A DNA stretch of 64,000 bases from Leisingera methylohalidivorans DSM 14336 (GTDB lineage Bacteria > Pseudomonadota > Alphaproteobacteria > Rhodobacterales > Rhodobacteraceae): NCBI RefSeq assembly GCF_000511355.1, contig NC_023135.1, positions 3,648,838-3,712,837 on the forward strand. Reading direction: 5' to 3'. The translations under genes were made by a program, and so were the position numbers. The notes under the pieces are model-generated. The model was not told where the DNA came from. It did no database searches and saw only the letters and a program-made list of their open reading frames with translations. This document shows, one piece after another, positions 16,209 through 25,374 of the stretch. Within the stretch, counting starts at the first letter, position 1; every line of letters begins with the position of its first letter.

Positions 16209-17465
16209 TTACCCGGCTGCCGGGGCCGCCGGGGCCGCTGCCCGCAGCGGCCGTTCCTTCACCGGCAGATGCACAATCGCGCTGAAGGCGCCGATGCCCA
16301 CGCCGATCCACCAGACCGTGGTGTAATCGCCGTAGATGTCATACATCCGCCCGCCCAGCCAGACGCCCAGGAAACTGCCCAGCTGGTGGCTGAAAAAGAC
16401 AATCCCGTACAGCGTTCCCATGTAGCGCAAGCCATAGATATGCGCGACCAGCCCCGAGGTCAGCGGCACCGTCGCCAGCCACAGGGACCCCATCACGACC
16501 GAAAAGATGATCACGCTCAGCGGCGTGATGGGAAAGATGATAAACGCCGCCGCCGCGATGGTCCGCCCGGTATAGATCGCCGCCAGCAGGTATTTCTTGG
16601 AGTACCGCTTGCCCAGGTAGCCCGCCAGCAAAGTGCCGCCCACATTGGCCGCCCCGATCAGCGAGATCGCCACCGCCCCCAGCGCCGAGGTTGAGGTGAT
16701 GCCGATGGAATACAGCGCCCCGCCCGGCAGGATCGGCCCGCACATCTCGGTGACAAAGGCCGGGAAATGCGCGGTGACAAAAGCCAGCTGATAACCGCAG
16801 CTGAAAAAGCCCAGGAAGATCAGCGTGTAGGACGGATCCTTGAACGCCTTGATCAGGATCGCGCCCATGCTCTCTTCCAGCTCTGCCCGGCCCGCCGTTT
16901 CCGGTGCGCGCATCAGCGGCAGCGTCGCAATCAGCGCCAGCACCACACCGGCAAAGATCAGGAAAATCGTCTGCCAGGGCAGGAAGCCCAGCATCCACTC
17001 CGCCGCCGGCGCGCCGAAAATCTGGCCCGCAGAGCCCGCGGCGGTGACAACCGCCAGCGACATCGACCGGTTTTCATCAGAGCTTGCCCGCCCCACAACC
17101 GCCAGCACCACGCCGAAACCGGTGCCCGCAATGCCGAACCCCACCAGCCATTCATAGGCCTGCATTTCAAACGGTGTCGTGGACCCGGCACTCAGCACCA
17201 GACCGGCGGCATAGACGACGGCCCCCATGATGATCGCCTTGCGGTCGCCGATCTTCTCGGCAATGGCGCCGAATACCGGCTGGCCGATGCCCCAGGCCAG
17301 GTTCTGGATCGCAATCGCCAGCGAGAACTCCGAGCGCAGCCAGCCGAACTCCTCGGCAATCGGGATCTGGAACACCCCGAAGGAGGCCCGCACCGCAAAG
17401 CTCACCATGATGATGACGCAGCCCACGATCAGAACGGGGGTAAACAACGGGGCGGAACGGTCCAT
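16209..17465 (-). CDS. MFS transporter
   Basis: 418-residue major facilitator superfamily protein with about 12 membrane helices. Family features include the segment VFGAIAEKIGDRKAI between helices 2 and 3 (motif A-like, G-x(3)-D/E-K-x-G-D-R-K) and a long cytosolic loop near residues 190-215 (RAPETAGRAELEES). The pattern resembles the oxalate/formate antiporter-like and monocarboxylate-type MFS groups (SFGVFQIPIAEEFGW at the first helix), but the substrate is not resolvable. ATG 17465 begins the first hydrophobic stretch; the open frame reaches 17777 with no similarity. It is transcribed alone, divergent from zapE. Confidence 0.85.
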   Translation of the reverse strand: MDRSAPLFTPVLIVGCVIIMVSFAVRASFGVFQIPIAEEFGWLRSEFSLAIAIQNLAWGIGQPVFGAIAEKIGDRKAIIMGAVVYAAGLVLSAGSTTPFEMQAYEWLVGFGIAGTGFGVVLAVVGRASSDENRSMSLAVVTAAGSAGQIFGAPAAEWMLGFLPWQTIFLIFAGVVLALIATLPLMRAPETAGRAELEESMGAILIKAFKDPSYTLIFLGFFSCGYQLAFVTAHFPAFVTEMCGPILPGGALYSIGITSTSALGAVAISLIGAANVGGTLLAGYLGKRYSKKYLLAAIYTGRTIAAAAFIIFPITPLSVIIFSVVMGSLWLATVPLTSGLVAHIYGLRYMGTLYGIVFFSHQLGSFLGVWLGGRMYDIYGDYTTVWWIGVGIGAFSAIVHLPVKERPLRAAAPAAPAAG

Positions 17466-17659
17466 GCGGTCTCTCCTGACAGGCCGGGCAACCCTCAGGG
17501 ATATTGCCGCAGGCGTCAAATCAGGAATTCTGCGCAGATCATCAAGAGAATTTGATGCGAAGCAGGCGGGCAGTCTAAACATCTGCAATGCCATGAGGTT
17601 CTGAACCGAAAGAACATCCCCCGCTTCCCATCCCCCGCGCCCCGCGCTATCCCTTCCCC

Positions 17660-18733
17660 ATGACCCATCTGACCACGCTGTACCGGCAGAAGATCGACGC
17701 AGGCGAGCTGACGCCCGACCCGGCCCAGGAGGCCGTGCTGCCCCATTTCGACCGCATCGCCGAAGGGCTGATGGCACCGCCGGTGAAACGCGGTTTTTTC
17801 CGCAAGACGGAATATGAACCGGTCCAGGGGCTCTACCTCTGGGGCGGGGTGGGCCGCGGCAAGTCGATGCTGATGGACCTCTTTGCCGGCAGCCTCGACG
17901 GCATCCCGTCGCGCCGGGTGCATTTCCACGCCTTCATGCAGGAAATCCACGCCAAGCTGCATGAGGCGCGCCAGCAGGGCGCCGAGGACGCGCTGGCGCC
18001 CGCCGCGGCAGAGGTCGCAGAGTCGGTGCGGCTGCTGGCCTTTGACGAGATGCAGATCATCGACATCACCGATGCGATGATCGTCGGACGTTTGTTCGAG
18101 GCGCTGTTCTCGGCCGGCGTCACCGTGATCACCACCTCCAACCGGGTGCCGGACGACCTTTACAAGAACGGCCTCAACCGCCAGCTGTTCCTGCCCTTCA
18201 TCGACCTCATCAAGGACCATATGGCGGTGCATGAAATGGTCAGCCCCACCGACTACCGCCAGCACCGGCTGACCGGTGCCCAGGTCTATTTTGCCCCCGT
18301 CGACGCCGAGGCCCGGGCGCAGATCCGGGCCATCTGGGCGGATCTTTCCGGCGGCCCGGCACAGCCCCTGACGCTGAAGGTGAAGGGCCGCGACGTCACC
18401 CTGCCCGCCTTCCGCAACGGGGTGGCGCGGGCCAGCTTCTATGACTTGTGCGGCAAGATGCTGGGGCCCGGCGATTATCTGGCCATCGCCGAAGCCGTGA
18501 AGGTGCTGGTGCTCGAGGACATCCCGCGCCTCAGCCGCAACAACTTCAACGAGGCCCGGCGCTTCGTCACCCTGATCGACGCCTTGTACGAGGCCAGGGT
18601 GCGGCTGATCTGCTCTGCCGCCGCGCAGCCCGAAATGCTCTATGTCGAGGGCGAAGGCACCTTTGAGTTCGAACGCACCGCCTCCCGCCTGCGCGAGATG
18701 CAGGACAAGGACTGGGGAGCCGCAGCGCCATGA
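17660..18733 (+). CDS. zapE: Cell division protein ZapE (AFG1-like ATPase)
   Basis: 357-residue AAA-type ATPase of the AFG1/ZapE family. Walker A is GGVGRGKS (residues 62-69), the Walker B region is LLAFDEMQIID near residue 130, and sensor and arginine-finger segments follow (TTSNRVPDDLY around 163-173, FAP, RRF near 295). ZapE associates with FtsZ and destabilises the Z-ring during late constriction in E. coli; mitochondrial AFG1 relatives act in protein quality control. The gene overlaps the bestrophin gene by 4 nt (ATGA), a coupling not obviously explained by function. Confidence 0.9.
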   Translation: MTHLTTLYRQKIDAGELTPDPAQEAVLPHFDRIAEGLMAPPVKRGFFRKTEYEPVQGLYLWGGVGRGKSMLMDLFAGSLDGIPSRRVHFHAFMQEIHAKLHEARQQGAEDALAPAAAEVAESVRLLAFDEMQIIDITDAMIVGRLFEALFSAGVTVITTSNRVPDDLYKNGLNRQLFLPFIDLIKDHMAVHEMVSPTDYRQHRLTGAQVYFAPVDAEARAQIRAIWADLSGGPAQPLTLKVKGRDVTLPAFRNGVARASFYDLCGKMLGPGDYLAIAEAVKVLVLEDIPRLSRNNFNEARRFVTLIDALYEARVRLICSAAAQPEMLYVEGEGTFEFERTASRLREMQDKDWGAAAP

Positions 18734-19635
18734 TCGTCCGCCATACCCCCCGCCGGTGGGAGATCTTCCTGATCCTGAACGGGTCGGTGGTGCCGCGCAT
18801 CCTGCCCAATATCATCGGCGCCGCGCTCTGGGCGGCTGCGGTGCTGATGCTGGACCGCCATGTGGTGGCGGTGCCGCAGATCCCGATCGGGGCGATGGGG
18901 GTGTTCGGCCTGTCGCTGTCGCTGTTTCTCGGCTTCCGCAACAACGCCGCCTATGACCGCTGGTGGGAAGCGCGCAAGATCTGGGGCCGCATGGTATCGG
19001 ACGTGCGCAGCCTGGCGCAGGAATTGCACATCTTTGCAGGCCAGGGCCCGGACGAGACCTATATCCTCAACCGCATCCTGGCCTTTCACCACCTGCACCG
19101 CGCCCAGCTGCGCGGCGACGACGTGGCGGACACCGTCCGGCACTGGGTCGGCCCGGAAGACGCAGACCTGCTGATGCAGACGGAAAACAGCCCGAACGCC
19201 GCCCTGCGCGACATCGCGGCCCGGCTGCGTGAAATGGCCGAGGACGGCCGCATCGACGGCTTCGGCCAGCGCGCCCTGGCCGAACGGCTGGCGGCCTTCC
19301 CCGCGGCGCAGGCCGGCAACGAGCGGCTGCTGACCACACCGCTGCCCTTTGTCTATTCGCTGCTGGTCTGGCGCACGACCTATCTTTACTGCCTGCTGCT
19401 GCCCTTTGCACTTCTCGGCAGTGCCGGCTGGTTCGAACCGCTGGTGGCGGCGGTGGCGGCCTATGTCTTCTTCGGCCTCGCCGAAGTGACGCATGAGCTG
19501 GAGCACCCGTTCCGCAAACAGGCCAACTCCGTCCCCCTCAGCGCCATGTGCCGGGTGATGGAAATCTCGGTCTGCAACGCCCTGGGCCGCCCGGTGCCGC
19601 CCAAGCTGGAGCCGGTGAACTACGTTCTGGACTAG
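18730..19635 (+). CDS. Bestrophin family ion channel protein
   Basis: 301-residue membrane protein of the bacterial bestrophin (UPF0187/YneE) family, pentameric ion channels related to animal chloride channels. Typical features are the N-terminal WEIFLILNGSVVPRILPNI, the loop FLGFRNNAAYDRWWEARKIWG (conserved RNNxAYDRWWE), and the C-terminal YVFFGLAEVTHELEHPF followed by LP or VP residues. Bacterial members studied so far conduct cations. No regulator is near. A structured repeat lies 29 bp after the stop and may stabilise the transcript end. Confidence 0.88.
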   Translation: MIVRHTPRRWEIFLILNGSVVPRILPNIIGAALWAAAVLMLDRHVVAVPQIPIGAMGVFGLSLSLFLGFRNNAAYDRWWEARKIWGRMVSDVRSLAQELHIFAGQGPDETYILNRILAFHHLHRAQLRGDDVADTVRHWVGPEDADLLMQTENSPNAALRDIAARLREMAEDGRIDGFGQRALAERLAAFPAAQAGNERLLTTPLPFVYSLLVWRTTYLYCLLLPFALLGSAGWFEPLVAAVAAYVFFGLAEVTHELEHPFRKQANSVPLSAMCRVMEISVCNALGRPVPPKLEPVNYVLD

Positions 19636-19663
19636 GAGCAGACGGCACAAAGCAACAACGGCC

Positions 19664-19736
19664 AGCGCCGCGCCAGCGGCGCCCGGCCCAACGGGATGAG
19701 ATCGTCAGATCGAAGCCGGGCGGGAGAACTTCCCCC
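19664..19736 (-). repeat. Structured intergenic repeat, copy 3
   Basis: Read on the minus strand: box CTCCCGCCCGG, stem GATC-TGAC-GATC, box CCGTTGGGCC and final stem GCGCCGC-TGGC-GCGGCGC. About 40 bp are nearly identical (one difference) to the copy at 50.7 kb. It sits between the convergent bestrophin and folC genes. Confidence 0.75.
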
Positions 19737-19752
19737 GCCACGGCCGCAAGCC

Positions 19753-21024
19753 TCAGCCGTTCTCGCGCAGGATATGCCCCGCCAGATACAGCGAGCCGCA
19801 GATCAGCACCCGCGCCTGCGGGTCGCTGGCGATGATCGCCTGCAGCGCCGCCAGGGTGCTCTCCGCGGTGCCGGCCGCGATGCCCACCGATTTGGCAGCA
19901 GCCTCGGTCTCTTCGGCGCTCAGCGTGTTCACCTCATCCGGGATCGAAATTGCCGTCAGGCCCGCCGTATGCGGCGCCAGCGGGGCCATGTAGCCGCTCA
20001 CGTCCTTGGTGTTCAGCATGCCGCAGATCAGATGCGTCGGACGCTTGGGCAGCCCCGCCAGCACCTCGGCCAGCGCAAGGCCCGCGGCCGCATTATGGCC
20101 GCCGTCCAGCCACAGCTCAGCCTCCGGAGCGGCCTCGATCAGCGGGCCGGTTTTCAGCCGCTGCATCCGGGCGGGCCATTCCGCAGCTGTCATCGCCGCT
20201 TCGCAGGCCGCCTCATCGGCGCCCAGGTGGCGCAGCGCCGCCAGTGCCGCACCGGCGTTCTGAACCTGATGCGCCCCCAGCAGCGCCGGCAGCGGCAGAT
20301 CCAAAAGGCCGTTTTCGTCCTGAAACACCAGCCGGCCGCGCTCCTGATGCACCTGCCACTGCTGGCCATAGGCAATCAGCGGCGCGCCGAGGCGGGCGGC
20401 GGTGGCCTCAATGACCTCCATCGCCTCCTCCGGCTGCGGGCCGACCACCACCGGCACGCCGCGCTTGATGATCCCGGCCTTCTCGGTGGCGATCTTGGTC
20501 AGCGTGTCGCCCAGGAACTGCTCATGGTCGATCGAAATCGGGGTGATCACGCTGATTTCGGGCTTATCAATGACATTGGTCGCATCCAGCCGCCCGCCCA
20601 GGCCCACCTCCAGCAGCGTGTAATCCGCCGGGGTCCGGGCAAAAGCCAGCAGCCCCGCCACCGTGGTGATCTCGAAATAAGTGATGTTTTCACCGCCGTT
20701 CGCGGCATAGCACTCGTCGAGGATTTCGGTCAGATGCGGCTCGGAAATCAGCTCCCCCGCCAGCCGGATCCGCTCGTGAAAGCGCGCCAGATGCGGCGAG
20801 GTATAGGCGTGAACGCTTTTCCCCATACCCTCCAGCCCCGCCCGGATCATCGCCTGGGTCGAGCCCTTGCCATTGGTGCCTGCCAGATGGATCACCGGCG
20901 GCAGCTTGTCCTGCGGGTTGTCCAGGGCGGCCAGCAGCCGCCAGACCCGGTCCAGCGTCAGGTCGATGATCTTGGGGTGCAGCGCCATCATGCGGGCAAG
21001 GATCGCGTCGGAGGTCTGGGTCAT
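19753..21024 (-). CDS. folC: Bifunctional folylpolyglutamate synthase / dihydrofolate synthase
   Basis: 423-residue Mur-ligase-like enzyme that adds glutamate to dihydropteroate and extends folate polyglutamates. The ATP-binding loop GTNGKGS is at residues 49-55, followed by a YTSPHLARFHERI motif near residue 75-87 that is diagnostic for FolC, and a C-terminal ligase domain with WLDGGHNAAA. Cytosolic. It follows accD on the same strand after 181 bp with a hairpin between; this accD-folC arrangement is common in Alphaproteobacteria. Confidence 0.92.
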   Translation of the reverse strand: MTQTSDAILARMMALHPKIIDLTLDRVWRLLAALDNPQDKLPPVIHLAGTNGKGSTQAMIRAGLEGMGKSVHAYTSPHLARFHERIRLAGELISEPHLTEILDECYAANGGENITYFEITTVAGLLAFARTPADYTLLEVGLGGRLDATNVIDKPEISVITPISIDHEQFLGDTLTKIATEKAGIIKRGVPVVVGPQPEEAMEVIEATAARLGAPLIAYGQQWQVHQERGRLVFQDENGLLDLPLPALLGAHQVQNAGAALAALRHLGADEAACEAAMTAAEWPARMQRLKTGPLIEAAPEAELWLDGGHNAAAGLALAEVLAGLPKRPTHLICGMLNTKDVSGYMAPLAPHTAGLTAISIPDEVNTLSAEETEAAAKSVGIAAGTAESTLAALQAIIASDPQARVLICGSLYLAGHILRENG

Positions 21025-21166
21025 CAGCCTGGTCCTGTTCAGCCGGGCACTCCTGAGGGCTGCTTCAAACGCGAAGGGCAGGCCCGTCCCGGCGGGGGGT
21101 GAAGCGAAGCGCCCGCCCCCGTTCTGCCAAAGGCAAACCTCCGGTTCGACGGGGGCGGGACGGGCG

Positions 21167-21189
21167 CTGCCCGGCCTTCGGCCGGGCAG
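21167..21189 (-). terminator. Hairpin downstream of accD
   Basis: A 10-bp stem (CTGCCCGGCC / GGCCGGGCAG) with a TTC loop lies 17 bp beyond the accD stop. A second long GC stem is nearby (about 21110-21165). Strong structure without a T-run; it may partially separate accD from folC. Confidence 0.5.
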
Positions 21190-21205
21190 GGTATTCTATT
21201 CCGGA

Positions 21206-22156
21206 TTACTCGGCAGCTTCTTCGCTGACTGCGTCGCCCGCCGGCGCATTTGCGGCCTTGGCGGGTGCTTCCTCTTCCGGCGAGGGCAGGTCGCCCACCA
21301 CCTGCGGCGGCAGGCCCATCAGCATCCGGACAATGGTGATCAGCTCTTCGCGCATCTCGGTGCGCGGGGTCACCCGGTCCAGCATCCCGTGGTCGAGCAG
21401 GTACTCGGCGCGCTGGAAGCCCTCGGGCAGCTTCTCGCGGATGGTCTGCTCGATCACCCGCGGGCCGGCAAAGCAGATCAGCGCGTTGGGTTCGGAAATA
21501 TGCACATCCCCCAGCATCGCATAAGACGCCGTCACCCCGCCGGTGGTCGGATGGGTCAGCACCACGATATAGGGCAGCCCGGCCTCTTTCAGCATCTGCA
21601 CGGCCACGGTGGTGCGCGGCATCTGCATCAGCGACAGGATGCCTTCCTGCATCCGGGCGCCGCCGGCGGCAGAGAACAGCACCAGCGGGCGGCCCAGCTT
21701 CACCGCTTCTTCAGCCGCGGCAATGATGGCGTTGCCGACATACATGCCCATCGAGCCGCCCATGTAGGAAAAATCCTGCGCGGCAGCGATAATCGGAGTG
21801 CGGCCGATCTCGCCCGCGGCCACCAGCATCGCATCTTTTTCGCCGGTCTTCTTCTGCGCCGCCTTCACCCGGTCGGGGTATTTCTTCTGATCCTTGAACT
21901 TCAGCGGATCGGCCAGCGGCTCCGGCACCGCGACCTCGGTGAAGACACCGCCGTCAAACAGCGCGGTGAACCGGTCGCGCGGGGTGATATGCATGTGATG
22001 GCCGCAGCTGGTGCAGACGTTCTGATTGTCGCTCAGCTCGCGGTGAAACAGCATGGTGCCGCATTCATCGCATTTCTGCCAAAGGTTCTCGGGCACTTCG
22101 CGGCGCGAAAAGATCGAGTTGATCTTGGGCCGGACGTAGTTGGTGATCCAGTTCAT
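21206..22156 (-). CDS. accD: Acetyl-CoA carboxylase carboxyltransferase subunit beta
   Basis: 316-residue beta subunit of the carboxyltransferase that moves CO2 from biotin to acetyl-CoA, the first committed step of fatty-acid synthesis. The N-terminal zinc finger has Cys29, Cys32, Cys48 and Cys51. The crotonase-like core includes MGMYVGNAI and GGARMQEGI, as in E. coli AccD. A Pro/Ala/Glu-rich tail (residues 290-316) follows. ATG 22156 matches the conserved start [12 protein letters not shown]; the frame is open to 22219 without similarity. A CPBP protein lies 63 bp upstream on the same strand. Confidence 0.95.
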   Translation of the reverse strand: MNWITNYVRPKINSIFSRREVPENLWQKCDECGTMLFHRELSDNQNVCTSCGHHMHITPRDRFTALFDGGVFTEVAVPEPLADPLKFKDQKKYPDRVKAAQKKTGEKDAMLVAAGEIGRTPIIAAAQDFSYMGGSMGMYVGNAIIAAAEEAVKLGRPLVLFSAAGGARMQEGILSLMQMPRTTVAVQMLKEAGLPYIVVLTHPTTGGVTASYAMLGDVHISEPNALICFAGPRVIEQTIREKLPEGFQRAEYLLDHGMLDRVTPRTEMREELITIVRMLMGLPPQVVGDLPSPEEEAPAKAANAPAGDAVSEEAAE

Positions 22157-22219
22157 ATAGCTTGCCTCTCCGGGGGCGCGGTTTGCCCCCCAGATAAGAC
22201 GCATTTGCCGCAATTGCAA

Positions 22220-23146
22220 TCAGCGGCGTATGGCAAGCCGTGCGCAAAGCCAGCTGACCAGCATCAGGGCAAAGTCGACAGCCATCCACGGGCGCAGCGC
22301 CTGGACATCGGCCATCTCGAAGGGAATCAGATACAGCGCCAGCCCGTTCAGGCTGGTCGGCGAGGCAAACAGCAACAGCGCCGCGGCATTGTTGAAGAAA
22401 TGCACCGCCATTGCCGGCCCCAGGGTGCCGGCCCGCGCCGTCAGATCCGCCATCAGAACCCCGAACAGCCCCGCCCAGACCGTGATCATCAGCGCATTTT
22501 CCCCGGCCTCGGCAGGCAGGTAGTGCCCCAGCGCAAACAGCGCCGACGGCCCCAGCAGCCACACGGCCGGGCTGCGGAACCGCGCCGCCAGCGCCTGCTG
22601 GATATAGCCGCGGAACAGGATCTCCTCCGAGGAGGTCTGCACCAGCACCGCGGCAATCGACACAGGCAGAAGACCCAGCCAGGTCCAGACCGGCAGGTTC
22701 GGGGTCATCGGCGGCCCCATGCCGTAGGGCGGCAGCAGCATGATCAGCGCGCTCAGCCCTGCCAGATACAGGCTCACCCTGGCGAACTGCCGCAGCAGCG
22801 GCCGCAGATGCCCGGTCACGCTGGCAAAGCTGCGCTGGTGAAACAGCCGCGCCGCCATCGCAACGCCCAGCGTCAAAAAGGCAAAGCTGCCCAGCAGCAC
22901 CAGCATGGCGCCGGCCGTGCTGCCGTCGGCCAGCCCCTGCAGCCAGGCACCGGGGAACAGGCCTGCCAGCATCACCTGCAGCGCCGCGGTCAACGCAAAG
23001 CCGACCGCCGCCACCAGCACCAGCCCCAACAGCAGCCGCCACAGCTGCGGCTGCCTCCGGGCAAAGCGCACCAGGGCTTCATGCGCCCTGTAGCCCTGCC
23101 CGTCCCTGTGTCCGTCGCTGTGCCCGTCTCTGCGCCTGTGCGGCAT
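22220..23146 (-). CDS. CPBP family intramembrane glutamic endopeptidase
   Basis: 308-residue membrane protein of the CPBP (CAAX protease / bacteriocin-processing, ABI) family, with about eight hydrophobic helices. The two signature motifs are present: SSEEILFRGYIQQ (EExxxR, near residue 175) and a following FALGHYLP histidine, then a VHFFNNAAA (HxxxN) motif near residue 250. The first 20 residues contain an odd Asp/Gly/His/Arg-rich stretch (RRRDGHSDGHRDGQGYR), a low-complexity region with metal-binding potential. ATG 23146 is used; another in-frame ATG-type start exists at 23206. It precedes accD in the same orientation; a role in lipid synthesis is not implied. Confidence 0.8.
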   Translation of the reverse strand: MPHRRRDGHSDGHRDGQGYRAHEALVRFARRQPQLWRLLLGLVLVAAVGFALTAALQVMLAGLFPGAWLQGLADGSTAGAMLVLLGSFAFLTLGVAMAARLFHQRSFASVTGHLRPLLRQFARVSLYLAGLSALIMLLPPYGMGPPMTPNLPVWTWLGLLPVSIAAVLVQTSSEEILFRGYIQQALAARFRSPAVWLLGPSALFALGHYLPAEAGENALMITVWAGLFGVLMADLTARAGTLGPAMAVHFFNNAAALLLFASPTSLNGLALYLIPFEMADVQALRPWMAVDFALMLVSWLCARLAIRR

Positions 23147-23301
23147 GTGTCCTCCGGCTGGAAAGGCGGCAAATTGCGCCAACGTTATGCATTGCTGCAA
23201 CGCCATGGCAAGGCAGACAGCCCGGCGCGCGGTTCACACTTGCCGCGCAGCAGGCCTGCCCGTAATGAAATCGGCAAAAAACAAGAGCGGCAGGGACAGC
23301 A

Positions 23302-24126
23302 GTGACCAGATCAAGCAACGGGAAACCCGCGTCTTTTCCGCGCCCCGGCGGAAAGACGCTCAGACTGCGCAGGGCGGCAGCCGCTGCCGCGCTGGCCGGT
23401 CTGGCCTTGGCGGGATGCAGCCCCGCCCCCAAAAGCATGTCTTTTGCCGCCCGCGACGCCGGCCTGGCGCAGTGGCCCCGCGGCCAGGTCATGTCCTTTG
23501 CCGGCGGCGGTGTGCTGCTGGCCGCGCCGGAAACCTACTGCTTTGACCGGCGCAGCAGCACCGCGGATGAAAGCGGCGGCTTTGCCTTGATGGCCCCGTG
23601 CAGCCGGCTGAACCGGAACCGCTGGTTCGGGTCCCGCAATGCGGCCGTGCTCACCGCGTCGATCGGCCCGGCAAAACAGGACGCCACGGCGCCGCAAGCG
23701 GCTGATATCGTGGCCATGTTCCCCGGCGCCAGGCTGCTGGAAACCCGCGACGACCAGCTGCTGCCGCTGGTCCGGCTGGAATTCCCCGAAGCCGTCGCCG
23801 AAGGTGCCAGCCCGGTTCACTGGCGCGGCGCCTTTGTGCTCGACCGGCATCTGGTCGCCCTGGCGCTTTACGCACCGGAGGGCAGCCGGGCCCTGGGCCG
23901 CCAGGGTGCGGCGCTGCTGAACGAACTGACCCACCGCACGCTGGAGGCCTCCACCCTGCCGGATCTTGAGGCCGCCGGCGCGGTGCTGCCCCAAGCCCCC
24001 CGGCAGTCCCTGCGCCCCCTGGCACGGCCCGCAGCGGCCGCCGCCGCCGCCCCGGAAACAGCCGCCACGCCTGCGCGGCGCAAAAAACGCGGGCTTGGCC
24101 AGCGGATTGCCGGTTTATTTCAATAG
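23302..24126 (+). CDS. Putative lipoprotein of unknown function
   Basis: 274-residue protein that I do not recognise. A basic N-terminus is followed by a hydrophobic run and a lipobox LALAGC with Cys39 as the lipidated residue, so it is probably attached to the periplasmic side of a membrane. The middle (residues 45-205) has a repeated theme of RGQVMSFAGGGVLLAAPETYC, and contains two further cysteines that could pair. The last 60 residues are Ala/Pro-rich and end in a basic RRKKRGLGQRI. GTG is the start; 20 residues precede the hydrophobic part. It leads a same-strand block of three uncharacterised genes. Confidence 0.6.
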   Translation: MTRSSNGKPASFPRPGGKTLRLRRAAAAAALAGLALAGCSPAPKSMSFAARDAGLAQWPRGQVMSFAGGGVLLAAPETYCFDRRSSTADESGGFALMAPCSRLNRNRWFGSRNAAVLTASIGPAKQDATAPQAADIVAMFPGARLLETRDDQLLPLVRLEFPEAVAEGASPVHWRGAFVLDRHLVALALYAPEGSRALGRQGAALLNELTHRTLEASTLPDLEAAGAVLPQAPRQSLRPLARPAAAAAAAPETAATPARRKKRGLGQRIAGLFQ

Positions 24127-24215
24127 CCTCCAGCGGTTACACTGGCGACAGCGCCCGCCGCATTGCCGCGCGGGCCGGACTCCGCAACACGGCGCAACAG
24201 GCAAGAGAGAGCACG

Positions 24216-24977
24216 ATGGGCAGGATCATGGACCGGCTGCTGCATTTGCGCAGCCTGCGCCGCTGGCGCGCAGCTGCCGAAGAGTCGGCCCGCGCGCCGC
24301 TGTCTGAATTGCGCCGCCAGCGCAATCAGGCCCGCCAGCTGCGCACCCATCTGGACCGGCTGATCCACACCGCCGACGGCCGCCTGGCGCTGCCGCAGAT
24401 CGGCTCGTCCTTCTTTCCCCGCCCGCATGGCACCGACTGGTCCTGGCGCCCGGAGCTGTGGCGCGGCCCGCTGCCGGAACGCGGGCTGTCCTCGGTGCCC
24501 GCCAAGGCCCGGCTGGGCGCTGAGGTGCAGCTGTTCCACGATTGCGCCTTTTCCGAGCTGACTCTGCGCCAGCTGCGCAACACCCGCGAAGAAGACCTCG
24601 CCCCCTTCGGCCTGCGCATGGACGTGTTCAAATTCGACGGCTCGTTCCTGTCGCTGGTCATCGATCTGCCGCCGGCCGCCGCCGATGGCATCACCCGGCA
24701 GCACCTGCTGCGGATCGACAGCATCATCGAATCCGAACAGCCGATCGAGATTTTCGCCCGGCTCAACATCCAGCACGGCCCCAACACCGAACAGATCGTG
24801 CGCGAACTGCCGCAGGATCAGAAGAACATCGTGGTGGAGTTCGACCTGGCCTATTCCAAGCTGAACGAAAAGCGGATCGAGAAGATCTGGCTTGATCTGA
24901 TATTCGAAGCGCCTGATCTGAACCAGGTGATCCTGCGCGACCTGACCTTCTCGCGCCACCGCCGCGCCGCGATCTGA
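24216..24977 (+). CDS. DUF6478-like conserved protein
   Basis: 253-residue soluble protein of a family conserved in Rhodobacteraceae (resembling DUF6478), function unknown. No signal peptide. Recognisable patterns: an N-terminal helical part with RLLHLRSLRRWRAAAEES, then a beta-rich domain with PHGTDWSWRPELWRGPL (residues 70-86), KFDGSFLSLVIDLP and YSKLNEKRIEKIWLDLIFE. The beta-rich domain could be a lectin-like or jelly-roll fold, which is only a guess. The 125-residue gene starts 12 nt downstream; the two are likely an operon and often travel together. Confidence 0.6.
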   Translation: MGRIMDRLLHLRSLRRWRAAAEESARAPLSELRRQRNQARQLRTHLDRLIHTADGRLALPQIGSSFFPRPHGTDWSWRPELWRGPLPERGLSSVPAKARLGAEVQLFHDCAFSELTLRQLRNTREEDLAPFGLRMDVFKFDGSFLSLVIDLPPAAADGITRQHLLRIDSIIESEQPIEIFARLNIQHGPNTEQIVRELPQDQKNIVVEFDLAYSKLNEKRIEKIWLDLIFEAPDLNQVILRDLTFSRHRRAAI

Positions 24978-24989
24978 GGACCCTGCCCC

Positions 24990-25367
24990 ATGAGCGATCT
25001 GTCACTGACCAAAATCCGCTTCCGCAACGGCATCTGGGAGGGCCGGATCAGCAACGCCCCCGCCAGCGGCGCGCGGCCGGATATTTCCGTGATGTTCCAG
25101 GATCAGCCGGTCGCTGATACAAAACTGGAAGAAGGCCAGGCAGGCGGTGAATGGCTGATCTCGGTGCCGGTCCCCGCCGAAGCATTGGCCGACGGGGTGC
25201 AGACCTTTGTGATCTTTGATGCCGCGGACAGCACCCGGCTGGGCGATTTCACCCTGATCGCCGGCGAGGCCGTGGCGGACGATCTGCGCGCCGAAGTCGA
25301 ACTGCTGCGCGCAGAGCTTGACATGCTGAAACGCGCCTTCCGCCGCCACTGCCTGGAAACCACCTGA
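24990..25367 (+). CDS. Conserved hypothetical protein
   Basis: 125-residue protein without signal peptide. The first 90 residues look beta-rich (IRFRNGIWEGRIS, WLISVPVP, TFVIFD), and the last 30 form an amphipathic helix likely to be a coiled coil (DDLRAEVELLRAELDMLKRAF). I do not recognise a family. It starts 12 nt after the DUF6478-like gene, so it is probably made together with it; the short coiled coil could mediate self-assembly or binding to that partner. It converges on the PEP-mutase-like gene with only 7 nt between stops. Confidence 0.6.
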   Translation: MSDLSLTKIRFRNGIWEGRISNAPASGARPDISVMFQDQPVADTKLEEGQAGGEWLISVPVPAEALADGVQTFVIFDAADSTRLGDFTLIAGEAVADDLRAEVELLRAELDMLKRAFRRHCLETT

Positions 25368-25374
25368 GCGGCGC

